Assembly: GCF_943193125.1 (NCBI RefSeq)
Contig: NZ_CALPCX010000001.1
Location: 186,001-250,000, forward strand
Direction: 5' to 3'
From: Adlercreutzia agrestimuris
GTDB lineage: Bacteria > Actinomycetota > Coriobacteriia > Coriobacteriales > Eggerthellaceae
Length of the DNA: 64,000 nucleotides
Shown: positions 36,704-46,505 of the stretch, piece after piece
Numbering within the stretch: position 1 is the first letter of the stretch
How the letters are laid out: each line of letters starts with the position of its first letter
Notes under the pieces: generated by a model
Seen by the model: only the letters and a program-made list of their open reading frames with translations
Told to the model about the DNA's origin: nothing
Database searches by the model: none
Translations under genes and position numbers: made by a program

Positions 36704-38089
36704 TTGCAACAACGGGGTTTTGAGTCCTATTCGGCCGTTAGAGGAGGGACTACGGACGAGCAGAAAGAACTCCCTTTCGTTTTAACGAACGAATTCCGTG
36801 AGCTTTGGGAGACAGCCAACCAAAGGTATGTGAGTTGGGACGATCTTGACCAATTCGCACTACCAAAAGGTGCTACAAAAGAGCAAATTTGGAAGACGCT
36901 TACCGCTCTTCGTCGACACGCAGGCGTGCTTTTACCCTTCCGTCCCTTTGTGTCGCAATCAGACGGCAAAATGACCTGGATAACTCCCCCTCATGACATG
37001 GAGCAGGCACTTGTCCTTTTGAAAACGCAGGGCAGCTCACAGACGATTGAATATCAAACCTACCAAGCATTACATGAATCTCGAAAACTGAGCATCATCC
37101 TCAACGAATTTGTAACCGCACTAGCCATTGATGGCTATAAAGTAGATTTTCACGAAGGACTTACCGGCTACCTCACCCAACGAACGCCGAGCACTGCTGA
37201 GGATCAAGCACTCAATACACTCATTAAGACATTTTTTAGAGCGCCAACTGTTCTTGATGAACCCATCACGCCTCAGTATCTCGATCAACTCAACAGCGCA
37301 TTTCAAGCTGACACTCCCAGCGAAGCAAGCTCTATCATGCTTCCTCAAATTGAAAAAGCGCGCGATAAATATCTCAACCAAGACTACTACACGCCTGAAA
37401 TCACCAAGCAGACCATTTGCGATATTCTCAATGACCAGACACTCAACCCCATTATTGCTGAGTTGCAGGCCATTTATTTCTTTGCAGGCTTTCGCCCTTA
37501 TGAACACTTCAACGCCTCAACTGCACTTTTGCTGAGAAGGGTTTATTACGAACGACGCAATCTTGGGCTCTTGGCGAACATGGCCATCTTTACTGCTCTT
37601 TCCAAGTGGCAGCATAAAGCCTACAACCTGGACATTCCAAGCCACGAACATACGCTCAATCCGCATGACTGCGACGAAGGGTTTGATGCAACAGAGTTCA
37701 CCTATTGCAATGTCTTAATTTACGCAAATGAACTTCGCCTTCTTCAACGCAAGATTGCTGCTACCCAAGCCAACATCACCACAGCTTGCGAGAGAATAGA
37801 AGCCTCTCCTCTACTCAACGAGCGCCAAAAGGCAATTGTTAGCAAAATGATTGACAATCCCTTTTTCACCATCACCATTGAGCAAGCTGCGCAGAACTGC
37901 CGCGTCTCATACTCCAGCGCGCGCACCGATTTGTTGGGCCTGGTTAGGCAAGGATTTTTAGTGCTCGATTGCCCTGATATGGCAAATCAAGCGCAAGTTT
38001 TTCGCGTGGGACCAAATACGATTGCCCTGTTGAGCACCGTTAATCCACGATTATTCGATCCGCGGATTAACACCAACCCCGACAGCTAA
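36704..38089 (+). CDS. Degenerate Fic-like protein with C-terminal winged helix
   Basis: Up to 461 aa. The central helical region AELQAIYFFAGFRPYEHFN followed by ASTALLLRRVYYERR (about 250-285) is laid out like the Fic core HPFxDGNGRxGR, but the catalytic His and the Gly-Asn-Gly are absent. So AMP-transfer activity is not expected. The end (IEQAAQNCRVSYSSARTDLL, near 394-415) is a winged-helix DNA-binding domain. A regulator using a dead Fic fold is the best guess. The start is uncertain: TTG 36704 has no ribosome site, whereas GAGGAGG at about 36739-36745 is followed only by ACG in this frame. The gene is convergent with kdpE, and the stops overlap. Confidence 0.6.
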   Translation: MQQRGFESYSAVRGGTTDEQKELPFVLTNEFRELWETANQRYVSWDDLDQFALPKGATKEQIWKTLTALRRHAGVLLPFRPFVSQSDGKMTWITPPHDMEQALVLLKTQGSSQTIEYQTYQALHESRKLSIILNEFVTALAIDGYKVDFHEGLTGYLTQRTPSTAEDQALNTLIKTFFRAPTVLDEPITPQYLDQLNSAFQADTPSEASSIMLPQIEKARDKYLNQDYYTPEITKQTICDILNDQTLNPIIAELQAIYFFAGFRPYEHFNASTALLLRRVYYERRNLGLLANMAIFTALSKWQHKAYNLDIPSHEHTLNPHDCDEGFDATEFTYCNVLIYANELRLLQRKIAATQANITTACERIEASPLLNERQKAIVSKMIDNPFFTITIEQAAQNCRVSYSSARTDLLGLVRQGFLVLDCPDMANQAQVFRVGPNTIALLSTVNPRLFDPRINTNPDS

Positions 38090-38811
38090 GCCTCCACGCG
38101 CAACATACGATACCCTACCCCCACGTGAGTTTGAATGTAGATAGGATGTGCTGGATCGGGTTCAATTTTTTTGCGCAGTGTTGTCATGAATACGCGAAGC
38201 GATGGCAAATCTGACGCAAGCGCTTGCCCCCAAACCTCTTTTAATATGTAGGTGTGCGTAAGTACCTTACCCGTGTTGCGTGCAAGCAAGCAAAGCAGTT
38301 TAAATTCAATGGGCGTAAGATGAATCTCTTTATCGTCTACGCAAACACAGCCGGCGGCATAATCTATAGTCAAACCACCATTCCTATAGCGCGGCGCTTC
38401 ATCAGCACAAGCCAATGAACCAACTCCTTTTGCCGCAGTTGACCTACGCAAAGCTACACGAATGCGCGCCAAGAATTCGTCAACAGAAAAGGGCTTGGTC
38501 AAATAGTCATCAGCGCCCGCATCAAGAGCTCCCACCTTGTCAGTATCTTCTTGTCGAGCCGAAACTACAATGATGGGCACCTCTGACCACGAGCGTACGT
38601 TTCTTATTATCTCTACCCCATCCATATCAGGAAGCCCCAAATCCAGCACGATCACATCGGGAGTACGAGACACTGCTTTAAGGAGCGCTTGCGAGCCATT
38701 CTCTGCCACGTCATAGGCAAGATCATGCAATTTCAATGCGGTAGTTACGAGGTTGCGAATAGCCGCATCATCTTCTACTACTAACACATATCCCGTTGAT
38801 GCATTAGTCAT
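38086..38811 (-). CDS. kdpE: Response regulator KdpE
   Basis: 241 aa from ATG 38811, with AGGAG upstream; it overlaps the kdpD end by 8 bases. The receiver domain has YVLVVEDDAAIRNLV, the phospho-Asp in DVIVLDLGLPDMDG and Lys in DYLTKPFSVDEFL. The DNA-binding winged helix (EFKLLCLLARNTGKVLTHTYI) belongs to the OmpR/PhoB family. With KdpD it activates kdpFABC at low potassium or high osmolarity. Repeats at 46445-46483 are candidate binding sites. Confidence 0.95.
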   Translation of the reverse strand: MTNASTGYVLVVEDDAAIRNLVTTALKLHDLAYDVAENGSQALLKAVSRTPDVIVLDLGLPDMDGVEIIRNVRSWSEVPIIVVSARQEDTDKVGALDAGADDYLTKPFSVDEFLARIRVALRRSTAAKGVGSLACADEAPRYRNGGLTIDYAAGCVCVDDKEIHLTPIEFKLLCLLARNTGKVLTHTYILKEVWGQALASDLPSLRVFMTTLRKKIEPDPAHPIYIQTHVGVGYRMLRVEA

Positions 38812-41557
38812 CTTTGCGCTCCTCTGCATCATTGAGTACATCTTGCATTACGGCTTGATCCACTATGACTGCAGGTAGATCAAACCAAAAAGAGCAACCA
38901 TGCGGCTTTACGTCCTGGCTGATCAGCTGAGAGCCATGCGCACGAACAATTGATTGGCACAAAGGAAGTCCAAGCCCCATGCCGCGTCTAACATCGCCAA
39001 TTGCATGGCTTGTTGCAGGTGATGTAGCACCTAACCCTGGCCCGTCATCAGTAACTGAAAAACGCACGCGCGGCGCTCGCGTGGGATCATCAACTTGGGT
39101 TGCCGCCACAACAATTGTACTTCCCTCAGGAGTATAGGCAACTGCGTTGTTCACCAAGTTGATCAGCACCTGCATCATCAAACGCGCATCCATCATTGCC
39201 ATTAACAAATCATCAGAGACTTCAACGCGAATGGTATGCTTTGACGCATGCCTGCTTACATGCGAAAGCGCCTCAGCAATAATCTCGCTAGCAAGCTCAG
39301 GCTGCTGCTCAATACGCACACTGCCCTCATCAATGCGCGTCACCGAGAGCAGGTTTTCTACCATCGTCACAAGCCATGTTGCATCTTCATGCATGTCGCT
39401 TAATAGCTGGCGCTTTTGTGCTTTTGTCAATGCACCATCATCGTTAAGCAGCATGTCCGCATCACCCGAAATGGAAGTTAATGGCGTACGCAAATCATGC
39501 GAGATTGTACGCAATAAATTAGAACGCAGTGACTCCTTTTCAACGCGCACTGCCATTTCGCGACGCTCTCGCACAAAAGACAAGCGCTCAAGCGCTTGAC
39601 CGCATTCGTCAGCAAGCATAAGCAGCAAGTTGCGCTCAAATGAGCCCATTTCGGTGTCGGCGTCCATAACCACACCCACAACGCCACCGAATCGCTCTTT
39701 GCCACGCACAGGAATATACCAGCACCGCGCATGAGGTAGCGTGTCAGTTGTGCGCCCCGCCGGCTCATTATTGGTAGCAACCCAACCGGCAACCGCACGC
39801 TCATCTGGCGAAACGAGGATAGATGCTTCCCCATCGCTTTCAGTACCTGCCACATCATAGACCTGCGGATCTCCCACACGCCCCGTATTGTCTGCTTCAT
39901 AGACTACTACCGGACAGTTTGTCAGCTTAATTACCTGACTTGCCATCACGCGAAAACAATCAGCCTCATTAGCTGCGTTTGTCAGCTCTCGGTTGCTTCC
40001 TAAAAGTACCTCGGTGCGATACACTCGTCGCGCAATCTGGGCATTTTGGCGCTTCATGCGCAACGTCAACAACGAAGCCACCAAAATGGAGGCAAACATC
40101 ATGGCAAAAATGAACGAATTGCTCAAACCATACGAAGCAAACGAAAGTCGCGGCTGAATAAAGAAAAAGTTGTACGCCAACAAGCTTCCCAAAGACACGA
40201 CAATCGTATAAAAAACACCTTGCGCACGCGTGGCAAAAAGCAACGCCACCAACGTGTAAAGCATAGGCATCACATAACCTGACACACCTACTTCAAAGAC
40301 AAGAAATCCGCCAAGAGTAGAAAGCGCAACCGCTGCAAGGGCGCGACCAAAATCAGCCAACGTCGGTTTAAAGAGCGAAGACGCTAAGCGCGTACTAAAT
40401 TGCGCCGGAAAATCTCGCATTGGCACCACGGTAACAACGGTGTTGTTCACACCATTGATCAGGCGCTCGGACAAATTACCTGCATCTCCAAAAATGCGCT
40501 GTAAAAAGGCCCCAGGCAAACGGCGAAGCCCAACAGCGCTACCCACCACTAATTGGGTGGCGCCACAAATTTGAGCGTATTGAATAAGCTGCTGAGCAAT
40601 GTCGTCGCCTTGCAGCATGACTACTTGCGCCCCAAGCTCTTCAGCCATATTGAGATGCTCAGTCAAGCGATGCCGCTCTTTTGCATCTGGACCATCTTCG
40701 TCATCTGCATACTCAAAAGCCACCGCAATAAAAGTGGCATAGAGCGACTGCGCTAGATTAGCAGCAGCGCGTATAACCTTAAACGATCCCTCGTCTGCGG
40801 TAACATAGACCAGCACGCATTCTCCTGCAGATGCCGTTGGTGAAAGCGTATGATCTTGACTTTGATGCGCCATACGATCCGCCATGCGCCTAATTGATAT
40901 CTCGCGCAAGGCAGAAAGATTTTGCTTGGTGAAGAAGTGATCAAGCGCAGTATCTGCACGCTCGGGCGTATAAATCTTGCCCGCACGCAAACGGTCAATC
41001 AGATCATCGGGCTCAATATCAACAAGCTCCACCTCGTCAGCCTGATCAAATACAAAATCAGGGATACGCTCATGTACGCGCACATGTGTTATTGCAGCAA
41101 CTTTATCATTGAGCCCCTCAAGGTGCTGCACATTCACGGTGGTATAGACATTAATGCCTGCACGCAGCAATTCTTCAACATCTTGATAGCGCTTTTTATG
41201 CCTACTTCCTGGCGCGTTGGTATGTGCAAGCTCATCAACAAGCACTACTTGTGGATGCCGTTTCAAAATGGCATCCACATCCAACTCATGAAGCTCAAGG
41301 GAACGATGGCGAACCCGCTTGGTGGGAATCTGCTCAAGCCCCGTGGCAAGTGCCATGGTATCAGCGCGAGTGTGCGGCTCAAGATAGCCAACAACAACAT
41401 CTACTCCGCGCTCACGCGCCGCGCGTGCTGCTTCAAGCATCCCGTAGGTCTTGCCCACACCTGCTGCGTATCCAAAAAAGACGCGCAAAATGCCTCGACG
41501 CGGTGCGCCATTCTCACCTGAAACTTCAGCTCCTGGCGACACAATAGGCTCAGTCAA
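38804..41557 (-). CDS. kdpD: Sensor histidine kinase KdpD
   Basis: 917 aa. N-terminal KdpD domain with Walker A GYAAGVGKTYG (near 29-39) and LVDELAHTNAPGSRHKKR; a UspA-like domain (about 245-375); four transmembrane helices of the DUF4118 module (about 410-510); a GAF-like domain; then a DHp domain with ISHDLRTPLTSIS (His near 687) and an HATPase domain (NAVAYTPEGS, GPGLGA). The full-length canonical architecture is retained. It senses K+ and salt and phosphorylates or dephosphorylates KdpE. It lies 48 bases after kdpC. Confidence 0.97.
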   Translation of the reverse strand: MTEPIVSPGAEVSGENGAPRRGILRVFFGYAAGVGKTYGMLEAARAARERGVDVVVGYLEPHTRADTMALATGLEQIPTKRVRHRSLELHELDVDAILKRHPQVVLVDELAHTNAPGSRHKKRYQDVEELLRAGINVYTTVNVQHLEGLNDKVAAITHVRVHERIPDFVFDQADEVELVDIEPDDLIDRLRAGKIYTPERADTALDHFFTKQNLSALREISIRRMADRMAHQSQDHTLSPTASAGECVLVYVTADEGSFKVIRAAANLAQSLYATFIAVAFEYADDEDGPDAKERHRLTEHLNMAEELGAQVVMLQGDDIAQQLIQYAQICGATQLVVGSAVGLRRLPGAFLQRIFGDAGNLSERLINGVNNTVVTVVPMRDFPAQFSTRLASSLFKPTLADFGRALAAVALSTLGGFLVFEVGVSGYVMPMLYTLVALLFATRAQGVFYTIVVSLGSLLAYNFFFIQPRLSFASYGLSNSFIFAMMFASILVASLLTLRMKRQNAQIARRVYRTEVLLGSNRELTNAANEADCFRVMASQVIKLTNCPVVVYEADNTGRVGDPQVYDVAGTESDGEASILVSPDERAVAGWVATNNEPAGRTTDTLPHARCWYIPVRGKERFGGVVGVVMDADTEMGSFERNLLLMLADECGQALERLSFVRERREMAVRVEKESLRSNLLRTISHDLRTPLTSISGDADMLLNDDGALTKAQKRQLLSDMHEDATWLVTMVENLLSVTRIDEGSVRIEQQPELASEIIAEALSHVSRHASKHTIRVEVSDDLLMAMMDARLMMQVLINLVNNAVAYTPEGSTIVVAATQVDDPTRAPRVRFSVTDDGPGLGATSPATSHAIGDVRRGMGLGLPLCQSIVRAHGSQLISQDVKPHGCSFWFDLPAVIVDQAVMQDVLNDAEERKDD

Positions 41558-41605
41558 GGCATCTCCGCTTCTCTTATGGGTGGCTAGAAATTCTTAGAAT
41601 TGCGG

Positions 41606-42253
41606 TCATAATATCACACCGTCCAGCATCAAATTGACCTTCACCACGTTGACGCGCGGTGTTCCAAACAAACCGAAAACAGGACGTTGGGTGCACGTTG
41701 CCACAATGTCATTAATCTCTTGTTCGCTTAGTCCGGTAGTGCGAGCCAAGCGCTCAATTTGATAGCGCGCAGCAGCCAAAGAAATCTCAGGATCGTAACC
41801 GCTTCCCGAGCATGTCACCAAATCACTTGGCACAGGCTCATCGCCGTGTTCCGGATGCGCTGCTCGCACAGCATCCACGCGGGCAGCTACCACCGAAGCA
41901 AATTCATCACTTGCTACAGAAAGCGAATCAGGAGCCGACCAAAGCATTTCATTGCCCTGAGCATCCGTTATGGGCTGACCATCAGCATCAGTTAATACTT
42001 CGGGATTCATCGGACGACCCCACATATGTCGCTCATCAGAGAACGGTTGACCAATCATAGTGGAATATAACTTGCCATCTGATCCCTCAATCACACTTCC
42101 ATTTGCTTGTGAGGGCAGAGCAACTTGCGCTATAAGCGTAGATATTCCCAGGTACACCCCGCCCACTACAATCGTCATAATGACGAAGAAAGCCACGGCA
42201 CGACCCCATACTTTTGCCTTGCGAGAAATGACGGCAACATTAACTTCACGCAT
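41606..42253 (-). CDS. kdpC: Potassium-transporting ATPase subunit C
   Basis: 215 aa from ATG 42253; an alternative GTG at 42274 begins two bases after the kdpB stop and has no ribosome site. One transmembrane helix (residues about 18-43), then the periplasmic domain with SGSGYDPEISLAAARYQIERLAR and a GLFGTPRVNVVKVN-type end, all KdpC hallmarks. It stabilises the KdpFABC complex and raises its K+ affinity. Confidence 0.95.
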   Translation of the reverse strand: MREVNVAVISRKAKVWGRAVAFFVIMTIVVGGVYLGISTLIAQVALPSQANGSVIEGSDGKLYSTMIGQPFSDERHMWGRPMNPEVLTDADGQPITDAQGNEMLWSAPDSLSVASDEFASVVAARVDAVRAAHPEHGDEPVPSDLVTCSGSGYDPEISLAAARYQIERLARTTGLSEQEINDIVATCTQRPVFGLFGTPRVNVVKVNLMLDGVIL

Positions 42254-42276
42254 TTGAACCAGAACCTTTCTCACAT

Positions 42277-44409
42277 CTAAAACAGACCCACTGCGGCAAG
42301 CAGCATATCAAGAAGCTTGATGCACACAAATGGCAAAACCAAACCACCTACGCCATATACTGCCAAGTTGCGCGACAAGAGCTTTGAAGCAGGAACTTCG
42401 CGATATTTCACTCCGCGCAATGCAAGCGGAATAAGCGCAACGATAATAAACGCGTTATAGATAACTGCCGCCAGAATTGCTGTTTGCGGATTGGTGAGAT
42501 GCATGACGTTGAGCAGCTCAATCTCAGGAAAGAGCGGGACAAACAGCGCCGGAATAATAGCGAAGTATTTTGCCATATCATTGGCAATAGAAAACGTGGT
42601 TAAGGCCCCGCGCGTCATAAGAAGTTGCTTGCCAATGCGCACTACCTCAATGAGCTTGGTGGGGTCAGAATCAAGATCCACCATGTTGCCAGCCTCTTTG
42701 GCAGCTTGCGTGCCGCTATTCATGGCAACAGCCACATCAGCTTGGGCAAGCGCAGGGGCATCGTTGGTGCCATCACCAGTCATAGCAACCATATGGCCTT
42801 CACGCTGATAGCGCTCAATAGCAGCAAGTTTAGTAGCGGGCGTTGCTTCAGCAATGAAGTCATCCACACCAGCTTGCGCAGCTATAGCCGCTGCTGTCAT
42901 GGGGTTATCACCGGTGACCATAACGGTCTTGATACCCATACGACGAAGGTCGGTGAAGTTCTCTTTGATGCCTTGCTTGATAACGTCACGCAGGTCAATC
43001 ACACCAATGATTTCACCATCACGAGCAACCAAAAGCGGTGTTCCACCTGCACGTGAGATATCTTCAACCGCGCGCTTGCAAGCTGCCGAATACACACCGC
43101 CCGCTGCTTCAACGTAAGCGCATACTGCATCAGCTGCACCTTTGCGAATCTCGTGATCGTGATAGTTCACGCCACTCATGCGCGTCGTAGCGGAAAAGGG
43201 AATAAACTCCATGGTGCCATCGTTTTCAACCGTTTTATCACCTAAGCCATAGAGCTCTTGTGCAAGTGCCACAACGCTGCGGCCTTCCGGCGTCTCATCA
43301 GTAAGACTTGAAAGCTGGGCGGCCTCAGCAACATCACGCTCGGTTGCACCATCAACGGCAATAAAAGCAACGGCTTGGCGGTTACCAAGAGTAATGGTGC
43401 CCGTTTTATCAAGAAGCAACACATCAACGTCGCCCGCCGCCTCAACAGCTCTACCGCTCATTGCCAGCACGTTTGCCTTGTTCAAGCGGCTCATACCAGC
43501 AATGCCGATAGCGGAAAGCAACGCGCCAATGGTCGTAGGCGCCAAGCATACAAACAGTGCAACCAACGAGGTCAGAGTCAGAGGATTTGCATGAGTACCC
43601 TCTCCTGCCACGCTGAAAGAGCTAAACGCATAAAGCGCCATGGCAACTGTCAAAAATACCAACGTCAAGGCAACAAGCAAGACCTCTAACGCAGCCTCGT
43701 TAGGAGTCTTTTTGCGCGCAGCACTCTCAACCATGGCAATCATTTGATCAAGAAAACTGTTGCCCGCTTCAGCGCTAACCTCAACAACCAGCCAATCAGA
43801 AAGCAGCGTTGTGCCACCGGTAACCGATGAACGATCTCCACCTGATTCGCGAATAACAGGTGCCGACTCGCCGGTGATAGCACTCTCATCAACTGATGCA
43901 GCACCTTTCAAAACTTCACCATCAGCAGGTATTTGTTCGCCCGCAGCCACAAAGAAGATGTCCTTTTTCTTAAGCGTAGACGAGTCAATTTCTTGCGCTT
44001 GTTCCATAAAAAATCGTACAGGATCTTCCTCGTGCATGCCGCGCGCCATGTCAGCCTGCGTGATTTTATGCGCCACCACGTCTCGCTTTGCAGCACGCAG
44101 CGAATCCGCCTGAGCTTTACCGCGCCCTTGTGCTAAAGCTTCGGCGAAGTTTGCAAAGAGAACACTTAACCACAGCACCACGCACACACTTGCGACAAAG
44201 ATTGGATTTGTTCCCGTTATGCCAACCAACGCACAAACAAGCAAGATAGTGGTCATAATGGCAGACAGATACACCATAAACATGACCGGGTTAGCCGTTT
44301 GCAAACGCGGATTGAGCTTAACAAACGACTGACGAATTGCGTCCCATGTTGCACTGCGCGGTGCCACTTCAGGAGCTGCAGGCGCAGAGATTGTTTGTTT
44401 CGACATCAT
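42277..44409 (-). CDS. kdpB: Potassium-transporting ATPase subunit B
   Basis: 710 aa, the P-type ATPase that energises the pump. The phosphorylation motif DKTGTIT has Asp near residue 334; AITGES is the dephosphorylation motif, and [13 protein letters not shown] and [17 protein letters not shown] are the phosphate/Mg motifs. Seven to eight transmembrane helices. It follows kdpA by 16 bases. Slightly longer than the usual 680, mainly at the N-terminus. Confidence 0.97.
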   Translation of the reverse strand: MMSKQTISAPAAPEVAPRSATWDAIRQSFVKLNPRLQTANPVMFMVYLSAIMTTILLVCALVGITGTNPIFVASVCVVLWLSVLFANFAEALAQGRGKAQADSLRAAKRDVVAHKITQADMARGMHEEDPVRFFMEQAQEIDSSTLKKKDIFFVAAGEQIPADGEVLKGAASVDESAITGESAPVIRESGGDRSSVTGGTTLLSDWLVVEVSAEAGNSFLDQMIAMVESAARKKTPNEAALEVLLVALTLVFLTVAMALYAFSSFSVAGEGTHANPLTLTSLVALFVCLAPTTIGALLSAIGIAGMSRLNKANVLAMSGRAVEAAGDVDVLLLDKTGTITLGNRQAVAFIAVDGATERDVAEAAQLSSLTDETPEGRSVVALAQELYGLGDKTVENDGTMEFIPFSATTRMSGVNYHDHEIRKGAADAVCAYVEAAGGVYSAACKRAVEDISRAGGTPLLVARDGEIIGVIDLRDVIKQGIKENFTDLRRMGIKTVMVTGDNPMTAAAIAAQAGVDDFIAEATPATKLAAIERYQREGHMVAMTGDGTNDAPALAQADVAVAMNSGTQAAKEAGNMVDLDSDPTKLIEVVRIGKQLLMTRGALTTFSIANDMAKYFAIIPALFVPLFPEIELLNVMHLTNPQTAILAAVIYNAFIIVALIPLALRGVKYREVPASKLLSRNLAVYGVGGLVLPFVCIKLLDMLLAAVGLF

Positions 44410-44425
44410 CTTGATACCACCAAAT

Positions 44426-46258
44426 CTAACCTAACATCTGCAGCTGACCTGCAACAGGACCTAACGCTAGCGCGGGGAAGAGCGCCAAAGCACCAACGAC
44501 AATAATGATCAGCAGCAACAATGCACCAAAGAGCACACTATCGGTTGCCATCGTGCCAGCACTTGTTGCCACGTGCGCACGCTTTGCCAAGCTTCCCGCC
44601 AGCAAAAGCACGCAAGCAAGCGGGATAAAGCGGCTTGCCAGCATGACAAACGCCAACAGTGTGTTCAAAAATTCCGTGTTAACCTCAAAGCCAGAAAGCG
44701 CCGAGCCGTTTGCCGCAGCAGTAGAGATAGCTGCATAAAGTACCTGCGTAAAGCCGAGGGGACCTTGCACATTTAGCTCTTGCGCTGTTTGCGGATCAAG
44801 CGCCATTAAAGCAGCGGCTACCAGCGCCAAAATAGGCGTTGTAATAGTTACCAAAGCAGCCATTCGCATTTCAGACGGCCCAATCTTTTTACCCATATAC
44901 TCGGGTGTACGACCAACCATAAGACCAGCCACAAAAACCGTGAGAATGGCGAAGCATAGCATGGAACACAAGCCTGAGCCGACGCCACCAAAAACAACCT
45001 CGCCCATGCCCATGAGCACCAAAGAGACCAGCGTGGTAAGTGGAGTCATTGCAACAAGTGACGAATTGGCAGAACCATTTGAGGTTCCCGTTGCAAGCAT
45101 TGTCCAGAACGCCGAGCTTTGGACGCCAAAGCGCGTTTCTTTACCTTCCATATTGCCAGCAGATTGATTCGTACCACCGGTATATACTGCGCCATCTTGA
45201 GTAAGCGCTGGTGTTGCAGCTTGTTCTGAGATACCAACAATAGCTAAGGCAGCCACAAAGAGCACCAACATGACACCTAAGATGACATAGCCTTGCTTGC
45301 GATTGCCCACAAAACGACCAAACGCAAACACCAGTGCAATAGGAATCACAATAATAGACGCGCTTTGAACAACGTTTGAAAGCGGTGTTGGGTTTTCAAG
45401 GATGCTTGCACCATTTGCTCCCATATAACCACCACCATTGCTGCCGAGCTGCTTAGGTGCAACCTGACTTGCAATCGGACCGAGCGGCAGTGCAAGCTGC
45501 GTGATTTCATCCTCATCCGCAGCGTCATCGGAGGAATCCTCTTGCGCTGTTGCGGCGCTTTCGCTTGCAATAGTTTCATCGTCAAGAGAAAGCGGCTCAA
45601 GCAAAGTTACTGACTGATACTCATCAAAAGTCTGCGGAACACCTTGACTTACGTTGACAAGTGTAACTACCAAGCACAACGGCAATAACACATAAAGCAC
45701 CGCTCGGGTTGCATCCGCCCAGAAGTTGCCCACGCGACCTTCGTCATCATCGTCAGTTACCATGCCACGAAAAAGCGCATACACAACAGCAATTCCTACA
45801 GCGGGCGTTACGACATTTTGAACCGTCAAGCCAACAGCTTGTGACAAGTAGCTTAAGGTTTGTTCGCCACTATAGGCCTGCCAATTAGCATTGGCTACAT
45901 AACTTGCAGCTGTGTTGAGCGCAAGATCCCAGCTCAATGACGGAAGATGCTCAGGGTTGCCGGGTAAGACACCTTGCAACATAAGAATGGCAAACAATCC
46001 AATCAAGGACACGACCGAAAATGCAATAACGCAAAGCAAATAGCGTTTCCATGACATTGAACGCTGCGGGTTTGTTCCAAGCACTCGGTAAATCACCCGT
46101 TCAACTGGTTGCAATACACGGCCAATACCCGTGCGCTCACCTGCCATAACACGGTTGAGATATCCGCTAAGCGCATAACCGCACGCAAGCGCTAACGCCA
46201 ACACAATTGCGCAGCCAAACCAGGCTTGTACCGTGGTATTTTGCGCTAAATCCATCAT
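44426..46258 (-). CDS. kdpA: Potassium-transporting ATPase subunit A, with acidic insertion
   Basis: 610 aa versus the usual 555-580. It is the K+ channel-like subunit, with ten transmembrane helices and four selectivity loops (for example [12 protein letters not shown] and [15 protein letters not shown]). An extra Asp/Glu/Ser-rich stretch (about residues 221-260, including [14 protein letters not shown]) precedes the second loop and is on the external side by topology. The start ATG 46258 follows AAGGTGG. kdpF lies 39 bases upstream. Confidence 0.96.
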   Translation of the reverse strand: MMDLAQNTTVQAWFGCAIVLALALACGYALSGYLNRVMAGERTGIGRVLQPVERVIYRVLGTNPQRSMSWKRYLLCVIAFSVVSLIGLFAILMLQGVLPGNPEHLPSLSWDLALNTAASYVANANWQAYSGEQTLSYLSQAVGLTVQNVVTPAVGIAVVYALFRGMVTDDDDEGRVGNFWADATRAVLYVLLPLCLVVTLVNVSQGVPQTFDEYQSVTLLEPLSLDDETIASESAATAQEDSSDDAADEDEITQLALPLGPIASQVAPKQLGSNGGGYMGANGASILENPTPLSNVVQSASIIVIPIALVFAFGRFVGNRKQGYVILGVMLVLFVAALAIVGISEQAATPALTQDGAVYTGGTNQSAGNMEGKETRFGVQSSAFWTMLATGTSNGSANSSLVAMTPLTTLVSLVLMGMGEVVFGGVGSGLCSMLCFAILTVFVAGLMVGRTPEYMGKKIGPSEMRMAALVTITTPILALVAAALMALDPQTAQELNVQGPLGFTQVLYAAISTAAANGSALSGFEVNTEFLNTLLAFVMLASRFIPLACVLLLAGSLAKRAHVATSAGTMATDSVLFGALLLLIIIVVGALALFPALALGPVAGQLQMLG

Positions 46259-46297
46259 TTTGCACCACCTTACATGCGTATCTCGCGACGTCTTAGA

Positions 46298-46390
46298 CTA
46301 GCGACCATCGCCGCCATGCAACAAAACGACCAGCAGATACACCGCACAAGCCAATCCTGCCGCACCAACAAAACCCGTAAGAAATGACAT
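46298..46390 (-). CDS. kdpF: KdpF, small subunit of the Kdp complex
   Basis: 30 aa, read from the raw sequence. The product is a single hydrophobic helix (MSFLTGFVGAAGLACAVYLL, then VVLLHGGDGR), as in other KdpF proteins. GAAAGG is 10 bases before ATG 46390. It stabilises KdpFABC. It is the first gene of the operon and just upstream of kdpA. Confidence 0.88.
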   Translation of the reverse strand: MSFLTGFVGAAGLACAVYLLVVLLHGGDGR

Positions 46391-46444
46391 GGTTGCCTGC
46401 CTTTCATCTGACGGGATCAGCATACGGCGACACGCATAAATGCC

Positions 46445-46483
46445 CCATTAAGGTTTTAAGGTGAGTATTAAGATTGTATAAAG
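46445..46483 (-). promoter_or_regulatory. Candidate KdpE-binding direct repeats upstream of kdpF
   Basis: Read on the minus strand, CTTTATAC, CTTAATAC, CTTAAAAC and CTTAATGG follow each other at 11, 12 and 8 base spacings, 55 to 93 bases before the kdpF ATG. OmpR-family regulators bind such repeats. A possible -10 (TATGCT at 46419-46424) lies downstream with no good -35, as expected for an activated promoter. Confidence 0.5.
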
Positions 46484-46505
46484 ATGAGATTGCGAAACAC
46501 CGATC

